A stretch of DNA of 64,000 nucleotides from Flavobacterium sp. DG2-3 (GCF_030730925.1 NZ_JAVAMB010000002.1:407384-471383); one strand, 5' to 3'. Shown: positions 17,515-28,241, counted from the first letter of the stretch. Numbers and translations: made by a program. The notes: generated by a model from the letters alone, not told the origin.

Positions 17515-20500
17515 TTACTTTTTAATAATTTTAGCAGAATATTTTTTGCCCGATGTAGTGCAATCTAAGATATAAACACCTGGCGTTAATCCGCTTACAC
17601 TTATGCTTGACGGCATGGCAGCATAGATTTTATCAGAAACTGTGCTTCCATTCATGGCATAAACTTTAATCTGTACTTCTCCTTCTACTTTTTCTGTTAA
17701 AAAGACATTTACATTGTCAACTGCAGGATTTGGAAATACTCTAAAAGGATTTGTTATTTTTCCTAAAAGCATTCCTTTAGAATCAAATGCGGTCGACATG
17801 CTATTACAGCCATTAGCATTGGTAATCTGTAAGCTGTATTCTCCTTCCCAAATAGTAACAACTGATTTTTCTGTAGCATTTGGAATGGCCTGACCATTTA
17901 AAAACCATTGGTAAGAAACCGCATCAGCCGAAGCTGTTAGTTTTTTGTCGCTAAGCACTTTAATTTCAGGAACTACATTATTTTCAAGAATCGAAATAGT
18001 GGTAGATAAGATTCTGCCCAATCCATTTTCGTTATAAACCGTCACATAATAATCGCCACTTTCTTTTGTCGTAAAAGTTGGTTCTGTCGATCCGTCAAAC
18101 CATTCGTACGATTTATAATTTCCTGGATTTAAAACTACTTCTGGCCCACAAACAGCACCGCTTACTAATTCAGATTCGAAAGTATCAAATACAACTTTTA
18201 CGGTTTCAGTAATAATACAGCCATTTTTAAGCGCTGCAGTTACAGTATAATCTCCTGCTTTGTTTACATCAATATCATAAGAAGATTCACCCGTATTCCA
18301 TTTGTATGAAGTAACATCCAATTCCTTGTCTAAGAAATTAGTTTCAGCATTTAGGTATGCTGCAGTTCCTGCATAGGCATGAATTTCAGGTTTGTCAAAT
18401 ATTTTGAAATCTGATGATACATTTTGATACACATAATTCTTAACGATATTGTTTTGTGCTATCAAATCTCCTTCAAGTTTTGCATTTACAGTAAACACAT
18501 GAGAATCTCCAGAATCATCCAATTTAGGCTGTTTGATAAAAGTATATTCTATGCTTCCGCCAACAGGAATTCCCGATGCAATGGCTTCTGAAATTTTTTC
18601 TGATGTATTGTAATATTCTAAATCTAACTGAATCGAATTTTCTTTAATTGCAGTTTGCCCTTCGTTGGTAAGCTTAACTTTTACTTCGCTATTGCCGCAG
18701 ATATCTTTTGGTGACAAAATTTGAGTCGATACATCTAAAACAGCTTCCGTTTTAATATTTAGATCATCTAACACCAAATAAGAATATCCATCCGATTTAG
18801 CGTGTCTGAAACGGAACATCACAGACTGACCTGCATATTTGGTTATATTTAATGCTGCTTTCTGCCATTCTGTATCAACGTAAGTGCCTTGGCTGGTAGC
18901 TCTCCATATTTCTTTCCACTCACCGCCAATTTCTTTAATATCTACCAATAAAGCATCATTAACATTACTCTGCAATGCGTAATAGAACTCTAATATTGTA
19001 GTATTTCCTGTTACTTTATAAAGCGGAGAAATTAATTCGCCATAATAAGAATTGCCTTCTAACTGACTGTATAATAGTTTTCCTCCTGTATCTCCAGTAC
19101 GATCATTCTTCGGAAGAGTCAAATTGATATTGTCAGTTGTTGGAACTGCTCTCCAAGGATAATTTTCGTCACTTTGATTCGAAACAAATCCTTTTGATCC
19201 AAATAGTGAACCTTGTGTTAGATTCGAAAAATTCTCACTACTCAATTCTGGTGCTTTTGCAATAACCTCAAAAGCAGCAGTCAAACTTTTTGCGTTAGCA
19301 TTTGTTTGTCCGTCAGCGCTTGCTTGCACTTTAATCTCATAAGTGCCCGCTTCTAATTTAGGAAGTCCGTCTATTTTATAAGCAAGAGTTTCGCCCATTC
19401 TGATGGCAGCTATTTTTTCAGATGAAACTGGTTCACCAACAGCATTTCCATTTTGAAGAATTTGATATTTAATAGTGATTTTAGCAAGCTCTTTATAACC
19501 GTCATTTCTAGCATTGATAAAAAATTCATGAGTCGGTGCATCTTGATATACGCTTTCTGCCACAACCAAATTTGATAACTTTAAATACTCTTTGGTTGGT
19601 GTAATTTCGATATTATCAACAGCAAAACCATTAGCAAATAAGCCATTGTCTTTTTGTACAAATGCAACCGTTACACACGATTTTCCTGCATAAGCACTTA
19701 AATCAACATTATATCCAAACCATGCACCATAATAAGGCATGTGAAATACTTCCTGCCATGTTACTCCACCATCGGTACTTACTTGCACGTAACCGTCTGA
19801 AAGATGCTGGCCATCTCCAAAACCATCAAATGATAAGTGTGCTTCTTTGTAATTAGTCAAATCAAATACGGGAGAAACAAGCATGTCATTTGCAGCATCG
19901 CAATTGCATTTATCGTCATTACTTGCCATAAATTTGGTATGCTCTTCTAAGAACCATCCCGGAGAACCTAAATCTGGGCGTGTTCCGTGTTTCCAGCCTG
20001 CAGATCCTTTGTTTTCAGAAGTTCTCCAGCCTTTGTATTTAGTAGCATCTTCAAAATCCATTTTGTACGGAAGAACAGTTACTTTTTGATCTTCATTATT
20101 CCAATTATCGTAGGTAAAAACATAAGAATTGTTGGCTGGTTTTAGATCTGTAGCCATATCTTCTGGGAAAACAGAAACCGAAATAGTGTGCTCTCCAATA
20201 TTTTGTAAATTAATATTTGGAATAGCGTAATTGATAGTATCTTTAAATTTAGTAAAGTTTAATGTTGCTTTTTCTGTTTTTGAAAAAACTTCATTCTTTG
20301 CCGCATCAAGAATTTTTGTTGTAACATTTACGATCTGATTTTCAGTAGCAAAGTTATTCGTTATCGTAGCTTTTACGGTAGCATTATTGTTATTAATAGT
20401 ACATTTTCCAGCGTCTAGTTTTGCCGAAAGAATTTCTAAATCATAAGGTGCATTACTTACCAAAATATTATCTACAAATCCGCCGATGAATCCATCATAA

Positions 20501-23500
20501 TAATTGTCTGATTTTACGTGGAAACGAATCGCCACTTTTTTTCCTGCAAGTTCGTTTAAACGAATTTGATAAGGATCTTTTCTCAAAACCGTATTTACTC
20601 CTGTAAACCAACCTCCGGTTTCTGTTTCATCAGCATGAATTGTTTCTGGGTAATTTACACTTTCAATTTTTTTCCAGTTTTGACCTTTATCTTCAGAATA
20701 TTCTACAGTTAAACCGTCGTAACCTTTATGGAAAAGATAGTATAAATCGAACTCCACGTACGGAGACACCACATTTGTAAAATCAAAGATTGGAGATTCT
20801 AATACAAAATCAGAATTAAGCCCCATTTTTTCATTCGTTTTAAAATCTACCATTCCCCACATATATTGTGATTTAGTAGTTCTGAACGAAGCTGCAAAAT
20901 TCTGGAAAATAAACTTTTGTGTTCCTCCTAATGCTTTAGTGTTCCATCCGCCTGGTGTTCTTTCAAAACCTTCAGCATATGGAAATTGAGCTACAATACC
21001 GCTATAAGAGGCATTTAGTATACTATTGTTTGTTGTAACTGGATCTTGGCTGAATGTCACATAACCTTCATAAGTATGAAGACCTGCAGCAGACAAATCT
21101 ACAGTTTCGTCAAAAGGAATTGTAATTTCTGATTTTCCTTTGAAAACCGTTTGCAACGTAACATCCTTCCAAATAGTTGCACTTCCGGCTTTTGTGTTAG
21201 CGTAACCGACTTTTAGCTGCGTTCCTGCTGGAATATCCTGACAGCCTAAATTTAAAAGCGTAATTTCTAATTTATGATTTGCTGTCAGCATATCTCCCGT
21301 ATAATCAGGCATATTTAGAGCCGTTACTTTAAGATCAAAATCTTTTTCAGCAAGCGGAACTACAATTTGCGAAACAAAAGAATAGCCGTCTTGTTTGTCA
21401 AAATCAGTAACTGAATTAAGATCTATTTTTATCTCAACATAATTGATAGGGCCTCCAACTTGATAAGGTATCTTGCTTTTAATTGCTAATGTTGTTTCTG
21501 CGCCAACAGCCAAATCTTTAGCAAAAAGAACCGTTCCTTCATCACTGTAAATAGTGCGCAGATTTCCAAGGGCATTAGCCAAAAGCCTCAATTTGAAGTT
21601 TAAAGTTTCATCTGCTTTGATTACGGTAGTACCTGTATTTTTTATGGTTACATAAAAAGGTTCGTCTCCTTTTAATTGCCCGCATGGTAAAGAAGCTTGC
21701 TCTACGCTAACCAGTGAAAATTGTTGATCTGAATACGCAGATCCTACACCAATAGCATACCAAGCGTTTGTTACTTGTTTATATTCTTCAGAACCTAAAC
21801 CATATAAATCTTCTGTAGCCATTAAACTTGCTCTGCGCATGTCTTCAAAGTTTGAAGATGGCGACAAGTATTCTGTGAGCGTTACATAAGCAATTTTTTC
21901 TGCTTTGGTCAAACCGATTGGTTTAATGCTATAACTGTTGTTAAGGTCATTTACACCTTCTCCACCTTCTACTAAAAGATAAAACCAGTAATTGGTAATA
22001 CCGCTATTAATGTGCACACCGCCATTATCATAAGCTGTATTTGATGGATTTGCCCAGTTCGTTCCTCCGTAAGTATCCGGCTGATTTTGCGCTTTCGGAT
22101 CAGACATGCTTCTTAAACTTCCGTGAGAATATAACTCATCTCCTAGAAGCCAAATATCATTTTTGCTGTCTTTTCCCGCATAAAATTCAATAGAAACGCC
22201 AAATATGTCACTAAAAGACTCGTTCATAGCGCCCGATTCTCCCTGATAAATTAAATCTGCCGAAAACTGCGTTACAGCGTGCGTTAGCTCATGTCCCGTA
22301 ATTCCTAAACTTACATAAGGAGTATTATTTCCATCTCCAAACTGCGCCCAACCGCCTGTCCACGAAGCGTTTTCTACATTTGTACCTAAATGCGCAATAC
22401 CAAAAATGGTCATTCCTTTGTCATCTACACTATTTCGGTTGAATTTTTCTTCGTAATAATCAATTGTTTTCTGCAATCCCCAATGAATGTCGATCGCTGC
22501 TTCATCGTGATCTTTGTTGTATAAATCATTCCAGTTGTTATCCTCATCAATGTATTCTGTAAGCACATCATCTGATGGAAAATCGGCATGATTCATATTT
22601 AAAGTATAAATTGGCACGGCAAATTTACCTTGATCTGTTTCCAATCTATAACCATCAGCATATTGTTTGGTTCCAAAAGTTACATTTCCGGCGTATCTCG
22701 CTTTTGCTTTTCCTATAGCTGGCGAAACACCTGCTGTTTTTACTTTATCGGTATGCACATCTCGGCTTAAGTCGATTTTTAAAATAACTTTTCCTGTGTT
22801 TGCGTCTACATAAATCGTCTGGCTTGATTGCGGATTGGTAGCAAAAATGTCATATTTCCAAGCTAAATGATATTCCATTAATTCAGAAGAAAAATTTGGA
22901 CCTACATATACCAGTTCGCCTTGCGGTTTTTTACTGATTTTTTCATGGACTAAAGAAGATAATTTTTTGCTCTGCCAAACATACTCCTTCGCATTTACCG
23001 TATTTAAAGCATTTTGTAATGCGGCCGACGCATTTACTTTATAGCTGCTGTTTGCTGGCAGTTTTTTACTGATGTATCCAAAAGCATCAATTTTAGTTTT
23101 ATTGTCTCTTACTTTATAAATCGCTCCTTCTACGGGAATAGAATTATGCACTTGCTGATAAGTTGCTAAGTTTCTGCCGTGCTTAGCCGAAACTGATTTT
23201 AACTGCATTTTGTCTTTACTTGACAATTCAAAGTCTGTTTTTTTAACCTCAAATATATTTTGAATAGTCAAATTAGCAGATTTGGCAAAAGATTTCACTT
23301 TTGTAGTGTCTGCACTCTGATCATTTTTTGCAGTTGAAGCACTTTGGCTTTTGCTAAAAAATTTCTCGCTCGTCTGCGCTCTTTTCATAACTGCTTTGCT
23401 TTCGTCCTCAGAAAGAGCAGTTCCTTGTACGCTTTTCTGAGTCAAAAGAGGATTGGCAGAAGCGTCTTCCTGATCCTTATTCTGCTCTGTGTTTTTTTGA

Positions 23501-23661
23501 GAAACTTGATCCTTTTTTTGAGCTGTAAAAGGCGATTGTACCGCTGTCTGCACATTCGCTGATTTGTTTTTTGGTAAAGGTGACTGAGCCATTCCGACGG
23601 AACAGACTAAGAAACCTAATAAAAGAAACAAATACCTGGTTTTAGAGTAAATCTGGTTCAT
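17515..23661 (-). CDS. Giant secreted M4 (thermolysin-family) metalloprotease with T9SS type A sorting domain
   Basis: The start is set at MNQIYSKTR (2048 residues), which gives a normal signal peptide ending near GMAQ. A further-upstream ATG would add a second hydrophobic stretch. After a low-complexity Gln/Lys/Ser region come the FTP and PepSY propeptide domains (about 110-310). The M4 catalytic domain has HELTH at 457-461 as the zinc site and GAMNESFSD supplying the third zinc ligand Glu. Then come CARDB/Ig-like modules and three choice-of-anchor-J/MAM-like jelly rolls, PKD-like repeats (CGPEVVLNPGNYKSYEWFDGST), and a C-terminal FPNPAVDNVNV domain ending KYSAKIIKK, a type A T9SS signal. 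Thus it is exported and anchored or released at the cell surface. M4 enzymes are usually 500-900 residues, so the accessory region is exceptionally long. Confidence 0.93.
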   Translation of the reverse strand: MNQIYSKTRYLFLLLGFLVCSVGMAQSPLPKNKSANVQTAVQSPFTAQKKDQVSQKNTEQNKDQEDASANPLLTQKSVQGTALSEDESKAVMKRAQTSEKFFSKSQSASTAKNDQSADTTKVKSFAKSANLTIQNIFEVKKTDFELSSKDKMQLKSVSAKHGRNLATYQQVHNSIPVEGAIYKVRDNKTKIDAFGYISKKLPANSSYKVNASAALQNALNTVNAKEYVWQSKKLSSLVHEKISKKPQGELVYVGPNFSSELMEYHLAWKYDIFATNPQSSQTIYVDANTGKVILKIDLSRDVHTDKVKTAGVSPAIGKAKARYAGNVTFGTKQYADGYRLETDQGKFAVPIYTLNMNHADFPSDDVLTEYIDEDNNWNDLYNKDHDEAAIDIHWGLQKTIDYYEEKFNRNSVDDKGMTIFGIAHLGTNVENASWTGGWAQFGDGNNTPYVSLGITGHELTHAVTQFSADLIYQGESGAMNESFSDIFGVSIEFYAGKDSKNDIWLLGDELYSHGSLRSMSDPKAQNQPDTYGGTNWANPSNTAYDNGGVHINSGITNYWFYLLVEGGEGVNDLNNSYSIKPIGLTKAEKIAYVTLTEYLSPSSNFEDMRRASLMATEDLYGLGSEEYKQVTNAWYAIGVGSAYSDQQFSLVSVEQASLPCGQLKGDEPFYVTIKNTGTTVIKADETLNFKLRLLANALGNLRTIYSDEGTVLFAKDLAVGAETTLAIKSKIPYQVGGPINYVEIKIDLNSVTDFDKQDGYSFVSQIVVPLAEKDFDLKVTALNMPDYTGDMLTANHKLEITLLNLGCQDIPAGTQLKVGYANTKAGSATIWKDVTLQTVFKGKSEITIPFDETVDLSAAGLHTYEGYVTFSQDPVTTNNSILNASYSGIVAQFPYAEGFERTPGGWNTKALGGTQKFIFQNFAASFRTTKSQYMWGMVDFKTNEKMGLNSDFVLESPIFDFTNVVSPYVEFDLYYLFHKGYDGLTVEYSEDKGQNWKKIESVNYPETIHADETETGGWFTGVNTVLRKDPYQIRLNELAGKKVAIRFHVKSDNYYDGFIGGFVDNILVSNAPYDLEILSAKLDAGKCTINNNNATVKATITNNFATENQIVNVTTKILDAAKNEVFSKTEKATLNFTKFKDTINYAIPNINLQNIGEHTISVSVFPEDMATDLKPANNSYVFTYDNWNNEDQKVTVLPYKMDFEDATKYKGWRTSENKGSAGWKHGTRPDLGSPGWFLEEHTKFMASNDDKCNCDAANDMLVSPVFDLTNYKEAHLSFDGFGDGQHLSDGYVQVSTDGGVTWQEVFHMPYYGAWFGYNVDLSAYAGKSCVTVAFVQKDNGLFANGFAVDNIEITPTKEYLKLSNLVVAESVYQDAPTHEFFINARNDGYKELAKITIKYQILQNGNAVGEPVSSEKIAAIRMGETLAYKIDGLPKLEAGTYEIKVQASADGQTNANAKSLTAAFEVIAKAPELSSENFSNLTQGSLFGSKGFVSNQSDENYPWRAVPTTDNINLTLPKNDRTGDTGGKLLYSQLEGNSYYGELISPLYKVTGNTTILEFYYALQSNVNDALLVDIKEIGGEWKEIWRATSQGTYVDTEWQKAALNITKYAGQSVMFRFRHAKSDGYSYLVLDDLNIKTEAVLDVSTQILSPKDICGNSEVKVKLTNEGQTAIKENSIQLDLEYYNTSEKISEAIASGIPVGGSIEYTFIKQPKLDDSGDSHVFTVNAKLEGDLIAQNNIVKNYVYQNVSSDFKIFDKPEIHAYAGTAAYLNAETNFLDKELDVTSYKWNTGESSYDIDVNKAGDYTVTAALKNGCIITETVKVVFDTFESELVSGAVCGPEVVLNPGNYKSYEWFDGSTEPTFTTKESGDYYVTVYNENGLGRILSTTISILENNVVPEIKVLSDKKLTASADAVSYQWFLNGQAIPNATEKSVVTIWEGEYSLQITNANGCNSMSTAFDSKGMLLGKITNPFRVFPNPAVDNVNVFLTEKVEGEVQIKVYAMNGSTVSDKIYAAMPSSISVSGLTPGVYILDCTTSGKKYSAKIIKK

Positions 23662-23756
23662 TTTTTTTAATTTAAAATTAGTATTAAAGGCTGCTTTAGT
23701 TAATAGTGTAAATGCTACAATGGTTAGCAGAAAACCACAAAAGCAAGCCCTAAAAA

Positions 23757-23894
23757 TCAATTCGGCGGTTGATTTTTGGAACTTGCTTTTGTTATTTTTT
23801 GTAGAATTTTTAAGAGTGCGCTCTTCTTTGTTTTTGTTTCTTCTAAAAGCTCATCAAGACTTTTAGAATGTTCTTCTTTTTTCTTTGTATTCAT
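23757..23894 (-). CDS. Small charged protein, 45 aa
   Basis: An open frame from ATG at 23894 to TGA at 23757 encodes a lysine/glutamate-rich peptide: MNTKKKEEHSKSLDELL, then a Lys-rich helix with SALLKILQKI, ending NQPPN. It is predicted to be an amphipathic helix without a signal peptide. It lies on the same strand between the TPR-LuxR regulator and the metalloprotease, 95 bases before the protease start. Composition and an even charge pattern look protein-like, but I cannot recognise a family. It could be an adaptor or modulator of the neighbouring regulator. Confidence 0.45.
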   Translation of the reverse strand: MNTKKKEEHSKSLDELLEETKTKKSALLKILQKITKASSKNQPPN

Positions 23895-24056
23895 CAAACG
23901 TATTTATTTCAATAGTTTGATAAAAGTAAATCGATGAGATAAGCTTCGGAAAAAAAGGACTAATGCAAAAACACTCAGTGCCAAAAACAGGACACTTAAA
24001 AAACACTCATTTTAAAATAATCATAACGTTATCAAATAGTTAGCTTTACAATTATT

Positions 24057-25691
24057 TTACATTAAATCACCTTTAAAACTATTGAGATAAGTGGACAGAT
24101 TTACTTTTTCGTTGGTTAAATCGAATTTTTTTCGAAGTCTGGTTCGGGCATTTTCTATTGATTTAAACGATTGCCCCGTAATTTGAGAAATTTCTTTTGT
24201 AGTTAAATCCAAATAAAGAAGCGCACAAAGACGTCGCTCTTTTGGAGTAAGTAAAGGGTAATCGACGGAGAGTTTATCAAAGAAAGATTTGTGGACTTGT
24301 TCAAAACTGATTTCAAATTCTTTCCAGATATCGGTATTTAAATCTTTTTCCAGACGTTTTAAAACGATATCAATTGCTTGCTGCAATTCTTTATTGACCG
24401 TTTTAAGTTTAATCATTTTAAGATCGGTCAAGATTTCGTTAATATTATCGGTACGATGAATTTCTGACATTGCTTTTCCAACCAAAACCATATTTTTGGC
24501 TTCTAAGCTTTGTTTTAATTCTTGCTGTTTAGCTTTTAGTTTTTCTTTTTCTAGTTGGTTTTTAATGTTCTTATTTCGATATCGAATCAGTAAAATAATT
24601 AGAATAAGAATGCCAACAACCAATATTAAACCAACCACATAGTATTTAAATCTTGTTTTTTCTTCTTCTAACGTTCGTATTTGACCTCGAACTTTGTAAT
24701 CCTGCTCCAGCCTGATTCTTTCTAGATTTACAGCTTTTTGTTCGATATTAATGCTATCGCTTATTTTGTTGTATTGTTCAAAATAGTAAACCGCATTTTT
24801 GTAATCTTGTTTCTTCAGATAGGCATCATAAAGCATCTTATTTAATCGCATGCCAGAAAAGCCGAAAGATTTGTTTTTATTTAATTCTAAAGCCTGTTTT
24901 GCATGTGTAATTGCCACGTCAAGATTATTCTGCTTCAGATTATAATCAACAAATGTTTCGTGCGCAAATGATTTTAACGAATTGTCAGAAGTAGAATCAG
25001 CGGCAGCAAAAGCTTTTTCAAAATAGAGTTCTGCTTTTGCATTATCTTTCTTAAAAGAATAAGCTCTTGCCAGATTCGTATAAATGTAAACCGTCAACTT
25101 TTCATTGCGCAGTCCTTTGATTATCGAATATGCTTTTTGATAATAATGTAAAGAAGAATCAAGATTTTTTTCGAGATAAATTGTCCCGATATTGTTTAAG
25201 ATCTTTGCCATTTTAGTCGGATCTTTTTTTATTTTCTGATACTTGTAGACTTGCAGAAAATATTTTAAAGCTTTTTCCTGATTGTTGCTCTTTGCATATA
25301 AAATAGCAAGATTATTCTCGACCCTTTTTACTTCTTCTGTGTTATTTTTTTCTTTATAAATATCATAAGCCTTTAGATAGTATTGCAAAGAAATATCCAA
25401 AGCATCTTTTGCATCATATAACTCACCAGAAGTTATGTACACCGCTGCTAGAGTTTCGTCTGGATTCGATGTTTTTTTTGCTTCAATTTCAGCCTGTTCT
25501 ATGTATTTTACAGCTCGTTCCCAATCTGAATTTTGCAGTCGTACCGCAATCTTTTGGCACAATTCGACCTTCTTTTCATGATTATCAATAGTATTTAATT
25601 CGTCTATTAATTCTTTTGTAGAAGACTGAGAATAAACAGATAAAGAAAATAAAAGAAAAAGCTGAAATAGTAATCGTGATGTCATTGCCAA
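24057..25691 (-). CDS. TPR-containing membrane regulator with C-terminal LuxR-type HTH
   Basis: This 544-residue protein has a signal segment (about 5-21) and a periplasmic array of tetratricopeptide repeats (about 30-320, for example ALKYFLQVYKYQK, AELYFEKAFAAA). One membrane helix follows (about 349-369), then a cytosolic coiled coil (370-400). The C-terminal helix-turn-helix around LTPKERRLCALLYLDLTTKEISQITGQSFKSIENARTRLRKK is the LuxR/GerE-like domain of this Bacteroidota family. The topology implies sensing outside the inner membrane and DNA binding inside. It lies upstream of, and in line with, a small peptide gene and the secreted protease, which it may control. Confidence 0.88.
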   Translation of the reverse strand: MAMTSRLLFQLFLLFSLSVYSQSSTKELIDELNTIDNHEKKVELCQKIAVRLQNSDWERAVKYIEQAEIEAKKTSNPDETLAAVYITSGELYDAKDALDISLQYYLKAYDIYKEKNNTEEVKRVENNLAILYAKSNNQEKALKYFLQVYKYQKIKKDPTKMAKILNNIGTIYLEKNLDSSLHYYQKAYSIIKGLRNEKLTVYIYTNLARAYSFKKDNAKAELYFEKAFAAADSTSDNSLKSFAHETFVDYNLKQNNLDVAITHAKQALELNKNKSFGFSGMRLNKMLYDAYLKKQDYKNAVYYFEQYNKISDSINIEQKAVNLERIRLEQDYKVRGQIRTLEEEKTRFKYYVVGLILVVGILILIILLIRYRNKNIKNQLEKEKLKAKQQELKQSLEAKNMVLVGKAMSEIHRTDNINEILTDLKMIKLKTVNKELQQAIDIVLKRLEKDLNTDIWKEFEISFEQVHKSFFDKLSVDYPLLTPKERRLCALLYLDLTTKEISQITGQSFKSIENARTRLRKKFDLTNEKVNLSTYLNSFKGDLM

Positions 25692-25855
25692 AAGGTCTTA
25701 AAAGCTATGTCCAAAATTAGTTAAAAATAGCAGAGCTGAAACACGAAAAGCTCAAGCCTTTTTCTAATTATGCCTGCAATGATCAAAAACAATGAAACTG
25801 CTCTTAATTTGTTTCCAAAGAAAATTAAAAGAAATATACTGACAGTACTTTGAAC

Positions 25856-27853
25856 TCAAAGCATTCTCTGATTCGCATTATTACTGATAAACATAGCGTT
25901 GCGGTGTTCGGAGATGATTTCGACAAAGCGGTCAAAATGTTTTAGCACATCACTGATCAGTTCGTTTTTGGTAAACAGACGAACGTCATATCCTTCTCTA
26001 GCGTCGCCAAAATACGATTCAGGATAGAAACTGTCAGCGCTCTTGTAATCAGGAAAATTTTCTTCTGTTACCACATAATCCGATACCGCTCTGGACTGAA
26101 CTCTCACGCCATAGATAAAATTATTTACTTTATCATAATGGATTTCAATTTCCATACCTACTGGATTGCTGGAAACATGCAATTCTGCTTGAATATTATT
26201 GGCTTTGAATTCTTCTTTGAGTTCCTCAAAAGCCTCCCGCACATGAGAATTGATAAAGTCTTCTGCAGCCGATTTATCGCCAGAAGATACAATTCCCTTG
26301 AGTCTGTCTTTCCAGAATTCCCCTGACCAAGGAACTGTTGAAACCGAAAATTCACGTTCATAATATTCCAGATCAATGGTAAGCGCTTTTACAAGACTGA
26401 CCATAAAAAAGAGCATTATAATAGAAAAAGGAAGTGCCGTAATCAATGTCATGCTTTGTAAAGCGCCAAGCCCTCCTGCATTTAAAACCATAAGCGCCAG
26501 CACTGCAAGCAAAATTCCCCACCCAACTGACTGCCATTTAGGAGATACTTTTGCATTTCGTGTTGCAATTCCGTTCATTACAAAAATGCCCGAATCTGCA
26601 GAAGTTACAAAGAAAATGATGATAATAAGAATGACCAATACACTGGCAAAACCCGAAAATGGAAAATAGTCTAAAAAGCGGAACATTAAAACATCAGGAT
26701 CTGATGAAAGTGCACTTAATGCTCCTCCTGCACGGTTTTTATCCATCCAAATGGCACTGTTTCCGAAAACGGACATCCAAATAAAATTAAAGACAGTTGG
26801 CAGTACCAGCACCGCAGCAATGAATTCTCTTATCGTGCGTCCTCTCGAAATTTTGGCGATAAACAGTCCTACATATGGTGACCATGATATCCACCAAGCC
26901 CAGTAAAGTATTGTCCAGTTATAAAACCACGGCAGGGTTTTCTCCTCGTAGACGTGTGTCGAGAAAGTAAGGTTAAAAAAATTGCTGAAATAATTCCCTA
27001 TTCCTTCTGTAAAACTTCCAATGATAAACACTGTTGGTCCAGCAAACAAAATGAAAAATAGCAGTACCAGCGCCGCAATAATATTAATATTGCTCAAAAT
27101 GCGCACTCCTTTGTCTACTCCGCTTACCGCAGAAAAAATAGAAATAGACACTAAAACAGCCACAATAATAATCTGATAAACAAAACTGTTTCCCGGAACA
27201 ATATGTAGTATGCTCAGTCCCGAATTAATCTGAACTACACCAAATCCTAACGTGGTTGTAATACCGAAAAAAGTACTGCAAAGGGCAAAAACATCGATGA
27301 CATTTCCCCATCTCCCGTTAATTTTTTCTTTTAAAAGCGGATACAAACAGCTTCTAAGCGATAGCGGTAGTCTGTAACGATAGGAAAAATAAGCAAGAGA
27401 CAAACCGACAATACCATAAATTGCCCAAGCATGAATGCCCCAGTGAAAAAAAGTATAAAGCTGTGCATTCTTTGCTCTGCTAATCTCCCCTGCTCCCTGA
27501 AATACCTCATTGGAATAATGCTGAATAGGTTCTGCTACGCTAAAATACATTAATCCTATTCCCATTCCTGCCGCAAAAAGCATCGAAACCCAAGAAAAAA
27601 AAGAATATTCTGGCCTGCTGTCGTTTCTTCCGAGTCTTATATTCCCGTATCTGCTGAACATGAGACACAGCAGAAAAATAACTACCAGTGTAACCACCCA
27701 AACATAGACCCAGTTTAAATTGACAAAAATTGAATTTTTAACAGTGTCCAGAAGATCTTCGGTTAATGAAGGAAATAAGGCCGCAACAACACAGACTCCG
27801 ATTATAAATAGTAGACTGGGTATAGTAACACCTTTGCTTAAAGTATGTTTCAT
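25856..27853 (-). CDS. BCCT-family transporter (choline/betaine type)
   Basis: A 665-residue transporter with twelve predicted helices. The BCCT core is clear: WVSMLFAAGMGIGLMYFSVAEPIQHY (about 86-111) and the tryptophan box WTILYWAWWISWSPYVGLFIAKISRGRTIREF (about 312-343). The family imports glycine betaine, choline or carnitine using Na+ or H+. The GMGIG form, like BetT, is often linked to proton coupling, while Na+-coupled relatives have other residues there. A cytosolic C-terminal domain of about 160 residues (from about 505) is of the kind that senses osmotic strength. It is monocistronic. Choline oxidation genes are not seen here, so an osmoprotectant role is inferred. Confidence 0.93.
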   Translation of the reverse strand: MKHTLSKGVTIPSLLFIIGVCVVAALFPSLTEDLLDTVKNSIFVNLNWVYVWVVTLVVIFLLCLMFSRYGNIRLGRNDSRPEYSFFSWVSMLFAAGMGIGLMYFSVAEPIQHYSNEVFQGAGEISRAKNAQLYTFFHWGIHAWAIYGIVGLSLAYFSYRYRLPLSLRSCLYPLLKEKINGRWGNVIDVFALCSTFFGITTTLGFGVVQINSGLSILHIVPGNSFVYQIIIVAVLVSISIFSAVSGVDKGVRILSNINIIAALVLLFFILFAGPTVFIIGSFTEGIGNYFSNFFNLTFSTHVYEEKTLPWFYNWTILYWAWWISWSPYVGLFIAKISRGRTIREFIAAVLVLPTVFNFIWMSVFGNSAIWMDKNRAGGALSALSSDPDVLMFRFLDYFPFSGFASVLVILIIIIFFVTSADSGIFVMNGIATRNAKVSPKWQSVGWGILLAVLALMVLNAGGLGALQSMTLITALPFSIIMLFFMVSLVKALTIDLEYYEREFSVSTVPWSGEFWKDRLKGIVSSGDKSAAEDFINSHVREAFEELKEEFKANNIQAELHVSSNPVGMEIEIHYDKVNNFIYGVRVQSRAVSDYVVTEENFPDYKSADSFYPESYFGDAREGYDVRLFTKNELISDVLKHFDRFVEIISEHRNAMFISNNANQRML

Positions 27854-28241
27854 CTTATTCTTTTAAGGATTAATAAAGCTTCACACAGAAATAAGGGGCT
27901 GAAAACTGCGAGGAAATAAATAAAGAAGCGTAAATGCTCAAATTGCTGCAGATTTGCAGCGTGATCTCACAAAGATAGCTAAATTATTTTAGGCTCAAAA
28001 AGTTTTAATAACCAGCAAACCCAATGAATTTTCAAAATTATAGCCAAAGTATACTTCTAAAAATATATTTTACGTATACGTTTTCTTAAATATAAAGACT
28101 ATTAATTTATCTGGGATTTTTTAATCTTTATTCAAAATCTAAAAAATACAGTTTAGTAATTTTTATTCAACTCATCATACAAAAAAAGCTTTAAATCTTT
28201 CATTTAAAGCTTTTTTTGATATTTTTTGTCCTATCTAGATC
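27854..28241. other. Intergenic region with a bidirectional terminator
   Basis: An AT-rich region between the BCCT gene and the DUF1254 gene, both leftward. It contains the terminator at 28181-28217 and presumably the BCCT promoter. No open frame was found. Confidence 0.5.
28181..28217 (-). terminator. Terminator after the DUF1254 gene
   Basis: A perfect 16-bp stem (AAAAAAAGCTTTAAAT with ATTTAAAGCTTTTTTT) and a 5-base loop, 24 bases after the DUF1254 stop. A and T runs on the two arms make it effective in both directions. Confidence 0.9.

Noticed and set aside
23662..23760. Upstream start of the metalloprotease (33 extra codons)
   Set aside because: It would place a second hydrophobic segment before a perfect signal peptide, and overlaps the end of the small 45-aa gene.
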